Positions 27,606 to 35,985 of a stretch of 43,832 nt of DNA are shown piece after piece. The stretch's first letter is position 1. Every line of letters starts with the position of its first letter. This stretch comes from Oceanospirillaceae bacterium (GTDB lineage Bacteria > Pseudomonadota > Gammaproteobacteria > Pseudomonadales > Balneatricaceae): assembly GCA_013215505.1 (NCBI GenBank), contig JABSQZ010000031.1:1-43832 (forward strand), given 5' to 3'. The notes under the pieces were generated by a model, which saw only the letters and a list, made by a program, of their open reading frames with translations, ran no database searches and had not been told where the DNA came from. A program made the translations under genes and the position numbers.

Positions 27606-27992
27606 ATGAAATTTTTAGATAATTATCTAGAGCATATTTATGCACTGTTTCGCATCGTTTGCGGGTTTTTGTTTCTCTGGCACGGCAGCCAGAAATTCTT
27701 TAACTTTCCGGTAGAATTTCCGATGAACTTAAACCCATTGTTAACGGCTGCCGGGACTATTGAATTACTCGGCGGATGTTTAATAATGCTGGGACTATGG
27801 ACCCGTCCCAGTGCTTTTATCTGCAGCGGCACTATGGCTGTGGCCTATTGGATGGTGCATTTTCCCAAAGATATTTTCCCCATCGCCAATGGCGGTGAGC
27901 TGGCGATAATGTTCTGTTTTGCATTTTTGTTTATAGCGGCACGCGGTGCGGGTATCTGGTCAGTAGATGGAAAACTAGCCGCAGACAAATAG
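27606..27992 (+). CDS. DoxX-family membrane protein
   Basis: A 128-residue protein with four predicted helices. The N-terminus RIVCGFLFLWHGSQKFF, with its conserved Arg and HGxxK, and the segment GTIELLGGCLIMLGLWTRPS identify the DoxX family. DoxX-like proteins are membrane proteins linked to redox or thiosulfate-quinone chemistry in some organisms; the role here is not known. GAGGAAG lies before the ATG. It is on the same strand as the next two genes but with separate spacing. Confidence 0.88.
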   Translation: MKFLDNYLEHIYALFRIVCGFLFLWHGSQKFFNFPVEFPMNLNPLLTAAGTIELLGGCLIMLGLWTRPSAFICSGTMAVAYWMVHFPKDIFPIANGGELAIMFCFAFLFIAARGAGIWSVDGKLAADK

Positions 27993-28036
27993 CCAGTAAT
28001 GAGGGCATCCACGGACCGACAGACTGTAGTTGCTAT

Positions 28037-28750
28037 TTGCTGCAGCTATGTTGCCATTGTATTGCTGTTCAGAGCTATCCAGCGCTGGCCAGTAATGCGT
28101 ACTCAACAGTGATCAGCGGACGGCGCTGGCTATTGCTAGTGCTGGTGCCCTTGTACTTATCACTGCTGGCAACTGGCTGGCTAATAGGTCAATGGCTGCC
28201 GAATTTGGTGGCCGCACATCTGGATGGGAGTAGCGAAACAGTGGTACGCAATCTCATTGCTATCACTATGCTTATCTTTGTGCTGGCCTCGGCACTGCCC
28301 TTTGTTCCCGGTGCCGAAATTGGCTTCGCCTTGATTATGCTATTTGGCGGTAAAATAGCGCTGCTGATTTATCTGGGCATGCTCAGCGCTTTAAGCTTGG
28401 CTTTTGTTATGGGGCGCTTTCTGCCTTTGACGATACTGGGCAAAATATTTAGCCAAATTGGTTTTAGTGCCGCCACTAAGCTGATATTAAAACTGACACC
28501 ACTATCTGGCACTGCGCGTTTGGCGCTGTTGACTCAGAACGCCCCCAGTAAATTAGTACCAGTAATGTTGCGGCACCGTTATTTACTGTTGCTGTTAATA
28601 CTCAATACCCCCGGTAATTCGCTGGTTGGCGGTGGCGGAGGGATTGCGTTTATAGCCGGGCTCAGTGGTTTGTTTTCACCCTTAAGTTTTCTGCTCAGCA
28701 TTGCTCTGGCTGTCGCTCCGGTACCGCTATTTTTTTATCTTACTTTATAG
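28037..28750 (+). CDS. VTT/TVP38-like inner membrane protein
   Basis: Up to 237 residues with about six hydrophobic helices. The core LPFVPGAEIGFALIMLFGGK, followed by a long helix, resembles the VTT (TVP38/TMEM64, DedA-related) domain, whose members are possible lipid transporters. The TTG at 28037 gives a cysteine-rich, unlikely N-terminus without a clear ribosome binding site. A GTG at 28109 in frame, directly before the first membrane helix, is a better start to my eye. Family call moderate; function unknown. Confidence 0.65.
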   Translation: MLQLCCHCIAVQSYPALASNAYSTVISGRRWLLLVLVPLYLSLLATGWLIGQWLPNLVAAHLDGSSETVVRNLIAITMLIFVLASALPFVPGAEIGFALIMLFGGKIALLIYLGMLSALSLAFVMGRFLPLTILGKIFSQIGFSAATKLILKLTPLSGTARLALLTQNAPSKLVPVMLRHRYLLLLLILNTPGNSLVGGGGGIAFIAGLSGLFSPLSFLLSIALAVAPVPLFFYLTL

Positions 28751-28868
28751 GCATTTGGCGTATCGCCAGGCATTTGTTATAACTAGATCTGAATTTGACT
28801 AATTATTCGCTGTTCTGCGATCTCAGTGTGCCAAAGCGCTGGCCTGGATAAATGGAGAATAATAATAA

Positions 28869-29702
28869 ATGAAAACCATCATTATAATCTTAGCGATAAA
28901 TTTCACTCTGTTGAGCAGTGCCCAAGCTCTGGAAAAGGTAAATTTCCCGTCAAAACCTGGACCGCACAGTCCCTTTAAAATCAAGAAAGCCGCGGCTAAA
29001 GGCATTCAACTGGCTCCCAAAACAAGTGTTCAGCTCACCGGTTACTTAGGTCTGCCCAGTGTTACAGCAGTGGCACCCGCGGTGATATTGCTGCACAGCG
29101 GCAATGGCTTGCAGGATTATCACAAGCAGTGGGCGCAACAGCTGCAGCAATGGGGTTATGTCTCGCTGTTAATTTACAGTTATGCCGGGGTAGGGGAGGA
29201 AGTCGACGCTTCTATCAATTTATCTGGGGATGTAATAAGTAACGCCTACGGCGCCTCTGACTATCTTAAAAGCTTGCCTTACGTAAACCCCGAGCGCATC
29301 GCGCTAATGGGCTGGTCTGCGGGTGGCAATAGTGTCTTTAACTTAACGGCGCAGGGGCCACCGCCTGGGCGTAAAACCACTGAGCAGTTCGACGCCGCCG
29401 TGATTTTTTATCCGCAGTGCAACCCAAAAGGTGCAGAGTTCAGGGCACCTATGTTGCTGTTGTTGGGAGATAACGACGGTCTGTTACAAAAGGGAGACTG
29501 CCAGTTGTTTAAACAAGCCAGTGAGCAAAAAAATGCCCAACAGCAGATCGAACTGCAGGTCTATAGCGGCGCTACGCACTTTTATGATGACCCTAAATAC
29601 CCCAGCGCCAGCAGCGCCGAGAAATCAGCCTATTACTACGCCAATACTGCTCATCAAGATTCACTGTTGCGGGTAAAAGCGTTTCTAGCTAAGTACTTGT
29701 AG
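28869..29702 (+). CDS. secreted dienelactone-hydrolase-like alpha/beta hydrolase
   Basis: A 277-residue protein with a cleavable signal peptide (1-20, ending SSAQA). The alpha/beta hydrolase core has the nucleophile elbow LMGWSAGGNS (Ser150), a probable acid in LLLLGDNDGLL (about Asp201), and the histidine in GATHFYDD (His237). HSGNG near residue 78 would be the oxyanion region. DLH-family members hydrolyse a range of esters and lactones; the substrate is unknown. GGAG precedes the ATG. It ends the gene-dense left part of the window. Confidence 0.85.
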   Translation: MKTIIIILAINFTLLSSAQALEKVNFPSKPGPHSPFKIKKAAAKGIQLAPKTSVQLTGYLGLPSVTAVAPAVILLHSGNGLQDYHKQWAQQLQQWGYVSLLIYSYAGVGEEVDASINLSGDVISNAYGASDYLKSLPYVNPERIALMGWSAGGNSVFNLTAQGPPPGRKTTEQFDAAVIFYPQCNPKGAEFRAPMLLLLGDNDGLLQKGDCQLFKQASEQKNAQQQIELQVYSGATHFYDDPKYPSASSAEKSAYYYANTAHQDSLLRVKAFLAKYL

Positions 29703-30110
29703 TGCAGAATAATTGTTTAAGCGCAATGCGTGATCTAAGCTCAGTGGTTACTTAGCTGTAACTGGAGCTTGGCCCTGCCTTGATAGCTCACTGCCCCGGC
29801 CCACAGGGCATAAATCCTCCCTGTAAGGAAATAAGCACTACCCTGGTCAAGCTGCATACATCTGCGTAGTTTCACTTAGTAAGGGGCTTCCAATAATATC
29901 CAGGTCCTGATTTGAAGAATAAATCTGCATGCACCGTTCTTACTTATGTCTGGTCTATGGCTACTGAATACTCTGTGACTATTTTCGGTCAAAAAACGAC
30001 CTTGCCTTGTTCTTGATTACTCCCTCGTCATATATTATCTAGCTTTACTTACCCAAAATAGGTGGGAAAAACTGTAGCAAATACGCACTCTAGAAGGAGG
30101 GCTGAAAATA
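29703..30110. other. non-coding stretch at the boundary to the accessory part
   Basis: About 400 bases with no credible gene and no copy of either repeat family. Only short inverted repeats are seen. It marks the change from gene-dense to gene-sparse, more AT-rich DNA. Confidence 0.5.
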
Positions 30111-30140
30111 TTGTTAAATAATTGATATTAGTAATATAAT
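30111..30140 (+). promoter_or_regulatory. predicted sigma70 promoter of the HAD-like gene
   Basis: TTGTTA (30111-30116) and a perfect TATAAT (30135-30140) spaced by 18 bases. The predicted start is near 30147, giving a short leader before the GTG at 30168. Confidence 0.6.
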
Positions 30141-30167
30141 TCCCAAGTTTTTAGACTCAATTAACGG

Positions 30168-30821
30168 GTGACAATAGTGAAAAAATCCCATCTGTTACTG
30201 GATTTAGGGAACTGCTTAATTCATACCAATGATAAGCCAACGTTTACATGGCTAGTCGACCGGCATGCAATAGCTGCAGACTTAGCGGAGAAATTTTTCG
30301 AAGGAAACCCATGTTACCTTCCTTTTTGCAGAGGCGAAATTGACGACATAAATTATCATCAGTACTTAGTGAAAGCTTTACAGCCGATGATTCCTGCTGA
30401 TAATCAACTCTCGATTCAACAGCTGAGAACTGCTTACTCCCAAAGCATATTGTCGCATGATATTTATATGTTGGAACTAGTGCAAGAACTGGCGAAAAGC
30501 TTGGATATTATCATTGTGACCGATACTAATACTTGGCAAAGCGAAGAATTTCGACAGCGGATTGATTTTGATTCTCTCGCTAGCTGTGTCTTCGAATCTC
30601 ACTTGGTAGGCATGCTAAAGCAAGACTCAAACTATTGGCCACATGTACTAGGGAAGTTAGGGATTAAAGGGGCACAGGCAATCTTAATTGATGACAATGT
30701 AATTAATCGTCGAATGGCTGCAAAATCCACCATCCACACTCCAGAGTGTCACTTTAATCCAGGAAAATTAGGTGTTAAACATTTACGCGAGCAGCTCTCA
30801 GCTCTATTGTCAGAGGCCTGA
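30168..30821 (+). CDS. HAD-superfamily hydrolase-like protein
   Basis: A 217-residue protein with HAD-like motifs in order: LLLDLGNCLIH (motif I, nucleophile Asp but Gly-Asn instead of the second Asp), IIIVTDTNTWQ (motif II), the GMLKQDSNYWPHVLGKLGI block typical of the motif III lysine, and AILIDDNVINRRMA (motif IV). It resembles the haloacid dehalogenase/phosphatase branch that reads DLGGVL. Whether it still hydrolyses phosphate is uncertain because of the altered motif I. GTG starts at 30168 or 30177 are both possible. It is the first gene of the AT-richer accessory part. Confidence 0.75.
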   Translation: MTIVKKSHLLLDLGNCLIHTNDKPTFTWLVDRHAIAADLAEKFFEGNPCYLPFCRGEIDDINYHQYLVKALQPMIPADNQLSIQQLRTAYSQSILSHDIYMLELVQELAKSLDIIIVTDTNTWQSEEFRQRIDFDSLASCVFESHLVGMLKQDSNYWPHVLGKLGIKGAQAILIDDNVINRRMAAKSTIHTPECHFNPGKLGVKHLREQLSALLSEA

Positions 30822-31102
30822 TAATAATTAACCAATGCAGATGCGTTAATTTTTTGATCTTAGGTTCCGGCACAGTGCTGGTGGTTAAGCAAGGTACAGC
30901 TTGTTAGTAGTTTATACTTAATACCGGTAATGCCAATATTCTAGCAATCTGGATATTATATATGGGCATGTTAGTAAACGCGGCAGAGGGTATTCACAGC
31001 AGGCTATTAGTGAAAACATTCACTGTGTGTCTGCCTTTTCGATATCTATGTCGATGAGTAAACCTTTAGTATGTGATTGGTCAGCTGCTGCTAGACAATG
31101 TG

Positions 31103-31131
31103 TGGTAATAGACGGTATCAGCCAAAATCGG
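31103..31131 (+). repeat. island repeat, copy A
   Basis: The core reads GACGGTATCAGCCAAAATCG with GGTAATA before it. It lies 280 bases after the HAD-like gene. One of ten clear same-direction copies in the right-hand part. Confidence 0.75.
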
Positions 31132-31254
31132 GCTTTCCCTGCCTATAGGGCTGCAGATCTGGTTTTTGTTACTGACAGTTAAATAACAACCTGCACTTTG
31201 AATATTATACCGCGGCGCAACACTGTGGCTGGCTGACAGCAGGGTCGAAAGTGA

Positions 31255-31698
31255 TTATAAACGCTGCCACCAAGGGATTTTTTTACACATAGGTACTTGT
31301 TTATTAAACAGCTCATATAACTTTTGCATATCCTTGAAGTACTCTATTTTCAAGCTGCTATTTTCACTCATTAATACAAACACCGAGATTTTTCTGGTAC
31401 GACGCTTGTAAAGTAAAATTTTAAAGTCACTAAGTAGAAACTCCTGCTTCGTTGAAGCTGACTGCAATGTTACTTGCTGCCCATCTACAGTCAGTGTTCG
31501 GCTTTTAATTTCAGCCATCTCCCCGCGGGCAATGGATGCGCGAAACATAAATATAACGGCGAAAATTATGAGAGCCCACTGCGATTGTAGCCATTGTTCC
31601 GCCACGGCAACCCAAAAAATTATCGCAATACTAAACCCCATCTCTACTTGCTTAAACAGGTAATTGTATACACTATTGTCACTGGTTTGATAATCCAC
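31255..31698 (-). CDS. uncharacterised membrane protein with PH-like tail
   Basis: A 147-residue protein: short cytoplasmic N-terminus, two hydrophobic helices (about 20-55), then a soluble domain with alternating strands (SRTLTVDGQQVTL, KISVFVLMSENSSLKIEYF) and a terminal helix, the layout of small bacterial PH-domain membrane proteins. The GTG start at 31698 has AGAGG upstream on the minus strand. It is one of only three clearly minus-strand genes in the accessory part. I do not recognise a named family. Confidence 0.65.
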   Translation of the reverse strand: MDYQTSDNSVYNYLFKQVEMGFSIAIIFWVAVAEQWLQSQWALIIFAVIFMFRASIARGEMAEIKSRTLTVDGQQVTLQSASTKQEFLLSDFKILLYKRRTRKISVFVLMSENSSLKIEYFKDMQKLYELFNKQVPMCKKIPWWQRL

Positions 31699-32082
31699 TT
31701 CGGCCTCTAGTATTGTCTGTTAGCAGTCTCAATCAACTGATTACATTGATTTTTTATTGCATGTTGGCAGCCCGCTATGCGCTGTGTCCCATTTAAAACA
31801 ACTGTATAAAGGCTGTCTAAAAAGTGATTGAGTGTAACCTATTTAGCGGAATACAATAGGGCCAATGGGCACTTTTTTAACTCCAGTTGGCTGTGACCAA
31901 TCCATCAATTTGCGGCAGAAGAAACACACCAATGAATGCTGTTGCCAGGCGGCTGGTACAAGAGCTGTCAGGCTTGCTACCCCGCTGAGGGTTAGTGTTA
32001 ATCACTATATGCAAAATAGTCAGCAATGTGACAGGTGCTGTTGTTTATAGGGCTAATTAGCGGGTGTTAAAGCTGTATCTCG
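31699..32082. other. intergenic stretch without a credible gene
   Basis: About 380 bases. A 61-codon open frame at 31865-32050 has no family resemblance or ribosome binding site. The stretch ends at repeat copy B. Confidence 0.5.
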
Positions 32083-32119
32083 CAATCGAAGGTAACGGCC
32101 AGAGGGCGCCATTTTCCCC
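32083..32119 (+). repeat. island repeat, copy B (diverged)
   Basis: AATCGAAGGTAACGGCCAGA, then GGGCGCCATTTTCC: aligned to the consensus core with substitutions, including the trailing GGCCATTTT-like part. It sits in the 790-base gap before the broken solute-binding gene. Confidence 0.55.
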
Positions 32120-32487
32120 ACCCCATTAGATAAAGTTCAACTATGGGCCTATAATTTCTCGCAGCTACTAGTTGTAAACTCTGTAATATCTTTTATATCT
32201 ATTAACCAAACAGTGCAGATAAAGCTGCGATTTAAGAGTTAGTAGTATTTGGAAGATTCCGATCATCCGTTATAGTTTTCCATAGTCAACTTCATCGGGA
32301 TCACCATTTCAAATATTCAACGGTCACACAAAGTTAACAATGCTGTGTCACTAATTTTGTTTTAGTCCCTCGTGCCACCGAATTTTCGAATTTTGGATCC
32401 ACACTGTTTGCCACAACAACCCAGTGCTAAAGGTATTGTGCTTCTTTGCCTAATTATTTTAATGATGCTTTTTGAAAGGAGTAAGTC

Positions 32488-33273
32488 TTGAAAATATTCA
32501 GTTTTCAATTAATTTTGGGAAGTCTATTCTATCTACTAACAAGTAATATGGTGATGGGAGAGCAGCGTACATCGATTGTTTTAGGCACTGAGGATTGGCC
32601 TCCTTTCAGTTATGAAGATAAAGTTAATGGTCAAATTTCTGGTCTGATTACAGAAGTAATCAATGCCACTTTTAGGCGGATGGGTATATCAATAAAGGAA
32701 AACGGAGTCTATCCTTGGGCTAGAGCACAGAAAGATGTTTATAGTGGCAGATTAGATGCGATTTATACCGCTTCAATCAATGATGAAAGGCTGAAATACT
32801 GCTATTTTCCCTCCGAGCCCATCGTCAAAAGTAAGTGGGTTTTGTTTATTAAAAAATCGAAAAAGGGTAGTCTGCGTTTCGAAGAATTAAGTGATCTAAA
32901 AAATAAGAGTATAGGATTCATCCTGGGTTACAATTACCCCTCTAAGTTCAAGCGTTATGTAACTCAGAACTCCTTGATTGAAGAGGTACCTTTTGAAACA
33001 CAGAACATAGCTAAGTTAGTCTGAGGTCGCTATGACTATATGCCTGCGGTATTGGAAACAACCCTCTATTTGGCAAAAAATAGACCCCAGCTGAAAGATA
33101 TGGACGCTGTTAATAATCTTTATTATTTTCCTAAACCTTTGGCTATTACTAATTTTTATCTTATTTTTTCTAAAAAGACGGTAACAAAAGCGTTTGTCGA
33201 ACAATTTACCAAAGCGTTAATCGAATTCAAACAAACAGATGAATACCAAAAAATAGTCATGAAATATCAATAA
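32488..33273 (+). pseudogene. family 3 solute-binding protein interrupted by an in-frame TGA
   Basis: Signal peptide (about 1-24, MKIFSF to VMG) and a family 3 periplasmic amino-acid-type binding fold (LGTEDWPPFSYED, LDAIYTASINDERL, LKNKSIGFILGYNYP). The frame is stopped by TGA at 33022-33024 after 178 residues, yet the same frame continues without any shift as GRYDYMPAVLETTLYLAKN, ending normally at 33271-33273. Together they give about 261 residues, the size of its relative at 34225. So this is one gene with a single nonsense codon: a recent pseudogene, a base-call error, or less likely readthrough. No permease gene is nearby. Confidence 0.85.
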
Positions 33274-33322
33274 TTGGATAGTTCATGTGGTTGAAAAATA
33301 TCAGTCTTAAAGGTGATTTAAC

Positions 33323-33859
33323 ATGAATAGTGAGCGTGTGGAACGTGAAATGAAAGTGAGTTCTAAGACTTCCGTTAGGTCCCGAACTATAGACAAAGAT
33401 AGTGAGTTTAACCAATGGGTTACATTTAATATTAATAATGAATTATTTGCTGTAGATGCTTTGCAAGTTAGAGAAGTACTTAAGTATAGTGAGATTACAC
33501 CTGTACCAAATTCCAACGCTTACGTATGTGGTCTTATCAATTTAAGGGGTAAAGTAGTCACAGTCATAGATACTCGATTAATGTTTACCTTACCTCACAA
33601 AGCCCCTGATGATAAAACCAATATTATTCTTGTTGATTTTAACGAAGAAGAAATGGTGGGCTTTGTTGTTGATACTGTAGGTGAGGTGGTCAATATTTTG
33701 ATAAAAAGCATTGAAATCGCTCCAAAATTAACGGATAACGATACCAAAAGGGGATTTGTAAAAGGGGTTTCTTATTATAATAATACTTTGATTATTTTGT
33801 TAGAAATAAAAAAAATCATCTCATATATCAGTCCTGCTTTAGAAGATGATCCACTATGA
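33323..33859 (+). CDS. CheW-like chemotaxis coupling protein
   Basis: A 178-residue protein with a complete CheW fold from about residue 30 (FNQWVTFNINNELFAVDALQ). It includes VREVLKYSEITPVPNSNAYV, GLINLRGKVVTVIDTRLMF, and VGFVVDTVGEVVNI. The N-terminal 28 residues are charged and serine-rich, longer than usual. CheW bridges receptors and CheA; no cheA is in the window. It lies 50 bases after the broken solute-binding gene on the same strand, with AAAGGTG before the ATG. A second Met (33350) is possible. It is AT-rich compared with the signalling genes of the left part. Confidence 0.9.
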   Translation: MNSERVEREMKVSSKTSVRSRTIDKDSEFNQWVTFNINNELFAVDALQVREVLKYSEITPVPNSNAYVCGLINLRGKVVTVIDTRLMFTLPHKAPDDKTNIILVDFNEEEMVGFVVDTVGEVVNILIKSIEIAPKLTDNDTKRGFVKGVSYYNNTLIILLEIKKIISYISPALEDDPL

Positions 33860-33985
33860 TATTAATGTTTTAAAATGATAAATTTAATTTAGATATAATA
33901 TTGGCTATAACAACGAGTGAAATTTTCAAAATGCACCTGATCTGAGCCGTTAACTAGGCTAATTAGCAACCATTGTATATGTGGT

Positions 33986-34018
33986 GGCAATTGACAGTAT
34001 TGGCCTAAAGCGGCCGTT
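33986..34018 (+). repeat. island repeat, copy C
   Basis: GGCAATTGACAGTATTGGCC followed by TAAAGCGGCCGTT: one of the most complete copies, including the GCGGCCGTT tail. It starts 127 bases after the CheW-like gene, in the 365-base gap before the next solute-binding gene. Confidence 0.75.
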
Positions 34019-34224
34019 CTTACTGGGGTTGCATTGGGTCGTAACTATTATTCCATTGAAAGTTAGCAGTACCTACAGGGTCACTCTGTATAAAATTTCG
34101 ATATCCGTTCTACTATCTATGTCCTGAAAAATAGTAATAATTCTACTCAAGTTACAGGTACTCTACTCATTACCGTTGCTTTTCTTGCACAAGTTGCAAT
34201 GAACTATTTCAACCGGAGCTGAGC

Positions 34225-34992
34225 ATGCTAAGTAACTCTGGCATAAAACTATGCACTTTTTGCTTTGTCATTTTATTTTTGTTAACTCCCTTTTCCAGCC
34301 AAGCGGTAGAAGACATTACTTTTACTGGCGGCCAGCCTTTGAATCAGTATCAGCCCAGTATTATCGTCCCTATATTAACCGAAGCCTTTAAGCGTAACGG
34401 CATTAGATTTAAGGCGGTGCACCATCCCAGCCTCAGATCGCTGGCATATTCAAGTACCGGAAACTTAGACGGTGAATTGCACCGGGTTTATAGTTTTCAT
34501 AAAGTCAGTGGCGATAAATACCCTGACCTGATTAGGATAGAATCTGAAATGCTGACTATCTGGCAGGCAGTATTTGCCACGCAAAAGATAAGATTTGAAA
34601 CATGGGATGATCTCAAAGAATACCGTGTCGGCTATTCAAGGGGTAGAAAAAACATGGAGAAAATTCTTCACCAGTTTTTACCTAAAGATCAGATAGTAGC
34701 AGCAAACAACGATACCCATGCCTTCAAAATGTTATCTGATGGGTTCATAGACGTAGTGGTCTCTGAAAGCAGACTGGGAGATGATTTGTTAGAAGGGCGT
34801 AGTCATTTTTCGAATATCATAAAAATAAAGAAGGTACACCCGGTCAGAATTTATTCCTATATGCATAATAAACATCAACAGTTAGCTGAATCAATTGCCG
34901 CTACCATTGAGCAAATGAAAAAAGATGGGAGCTACACAAGGATCGTTAGGGCGGTTAATGATTCTTTTCAATCCAATTACCCTGGGAACTAG
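34225..34992 (+). CDS. periplasmic family 3 solute-binding-like protein
   Basis: A 255-residue protein with a signal peptide ending near residue 27 (PFSSQA). The body has the two-lobe SBP_bac_3 pattern: an N-lobe with ILTEAFKRNGIRFKAVH, then LDGELHRVYSFHKV, the hinge region DLKEYRVGYSRGRKNMEKIL, and a closing C-terminal helix (IAATIEQMKKDGSYTRIVRA). There is no associated transporter gene. Such orphan binding proteins are common in marine gammaproteobacteria and often serve sensing. It is similar in plan to the broken gene at 32488, suggesting divergent paralogues flanking the CheW-like gene. Confidence 0.8.
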   Translation: MLSNSGIKLCTFCFVILFLLTPFSSQAVEDITFTGGQPLNQYQPSIIVPILTEAFKRNGIRFKAVHHPSLRSLAYSSTGNLDGELHRVYSFHKVSGDKYPDLIRIESEMLTIWQAVFATQKIRFETWDDLKEYRVGYSRGRKNMEKILHQFLPKDQIVAANNDTHAFKMLSDGFIDVVVSESRLGDDLLEGRSHFSNIIKIKKVHPVRIYSYMHNKHQQLAESIAATIEQMKKDGSYTRIVRAVNDSFQSNYPGN

Positions 34993-35046
34993 TTAGACTA
35001 AATGCCGATCGATTTTGCTGTTGGACATCCAGTGTTTGATGATTTT

Positions 35047-35073
35047 CCGGAAAATTTGCAGGACTCAAAAGTA
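35047..35073 (+). repeat. 27-base direct repeat, left copy
   Basis: Matches the segment at 35643-35669 at 22 of 27 positions, same orientation. The pair flanks the 118-residue membrane protein gene. Confidence 0.6.
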
Positions 35074-35146
35074 TCGTTTTTTTCCATTATATATCGGTCT
35101 ATAATTATAGGACTTCATTATTAATAAATAACAAAGAGCTCGCGAA

Positions 35147-35503
35147 ATGTTTATTAATGCAAAGAATCTGGATTCACATTGGAGAGTACCCCATTTAATC
35201 ACGATCCCAGCAATTATATATACCTTGTTCTCCAGTATTCATTACCTGGTAGAAGATCCTAATGTCCTGATAGAAGAGATGAATTTTTCTGCAACAACTG
35301 ATTTAGCGTCTATAGGATGGTATTTAGCATTATTTACAATCACCAAAAACATTTTAGTTCTGGTGTTGTATCATTGGTTCTTAGGAAAAAGGAAAAGTAG
35401 CTTTATAACAAAGATTGCCGGAGGTTATTTAATATTTAGTGCTTTTGGCCTTTTGCAGTTCTACTTTGGATTGTTTTTAGAGTTAAAAGCGGCTGTTTTT
35501 TAA
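35147..35503 (+). CDS. uncharacterised small membrane protein (118 aa)
   Basis: Three hydrophobic segments are seen: about 14-33 (LITIPAIIYTLFSSIHYL), 56-77 (LASIGWYLALFTITKNILVL) and 88-113 (IAGGYLIFSAFGLLQFYF). Loops are short and the sequence is aromatic-rich. No family recognised. It is a single gene bracketed by two 27-base direct repeats, as if carried in as a unit. Confidence 0.7.
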   Translation: MFINAKNLDSHWRVPHLITIPAIIYTLFSSIHYLVEDPNVLIEEMNFSATTDLASIGWYLALFTITKNILVLVLYHWFLGKRKSSFITKIAGGYLIFSAFGLLQFYFGLFLELKAAVF

Positions 35504-35642
35504 CTTAAGTGTGCATCACCGATCAAGGAATCCATTTTTTCGCATTGGTTTTCCTCTCAAATTTATGCAAGGTAAGTTTTGCATTGTTCTCTCTAAAATG
35601 GCCTCGCCAGCGAGTTATGTCCTATCATTTAGCGGCAATCCC

Positions 35643-35669
35643 CCCGAAAACTTGTAAGACTCATAAGTA
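35643..35669 (+). repeat. 27-base direct repeat, right copy
   Basis: Right-hand partner of the copy at 35047-35073; see that entry. It is 140 bases after the membrane protein stop codon. Confidence 0.6.
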
Positions 35670-35837
35670 GGGTTTTCTGGTACAACTAACAAAGGCGATC
35701 TAGATGCATAAATCAGTTAATAGGCACTTACCTCAGGCCTTCTGCGCTGCTCATGTTTACCCCTACGCTTATTGCTCATAGAGTGCTATTAGCCTCTGTC
35801 TGCTGTTTCCGGGCTGAATAGCTGGGGTTTACTCTGT

Positions 35838-35866
35838 GGTTAGTAATCTACGGTAGTGGCCAGTAG
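35838..35866 (+). repeat. island repeat, copy D (diverged)
   Basis: GGTTAGTAATCTACGGTAGT followed by GGCCAGTAG, aligned to the GGTAAT-GACGGTATCGGCC core. It lies in the 470-base gap before trpF, which otherwise shows no gene. Confidence 0.55.
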
Positions 35867-35985
35867 AAGACATTTAATAGTGTGATTGCTATTATGTTCA
35901 GGCTCGTTGTTCTCGGGATAATAACGCTACTTAAATTTATTAACATCAACCGGTTATAAATATTGAAAAAGGGATGGTTTCAAAA

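Noticed and set aside
31865-32050. A 61-residue open frame in the gap before the broken binding protein
   Set aside because: No ribosome binding site, cysteine-rich random-looking sequence, no family resemblance.
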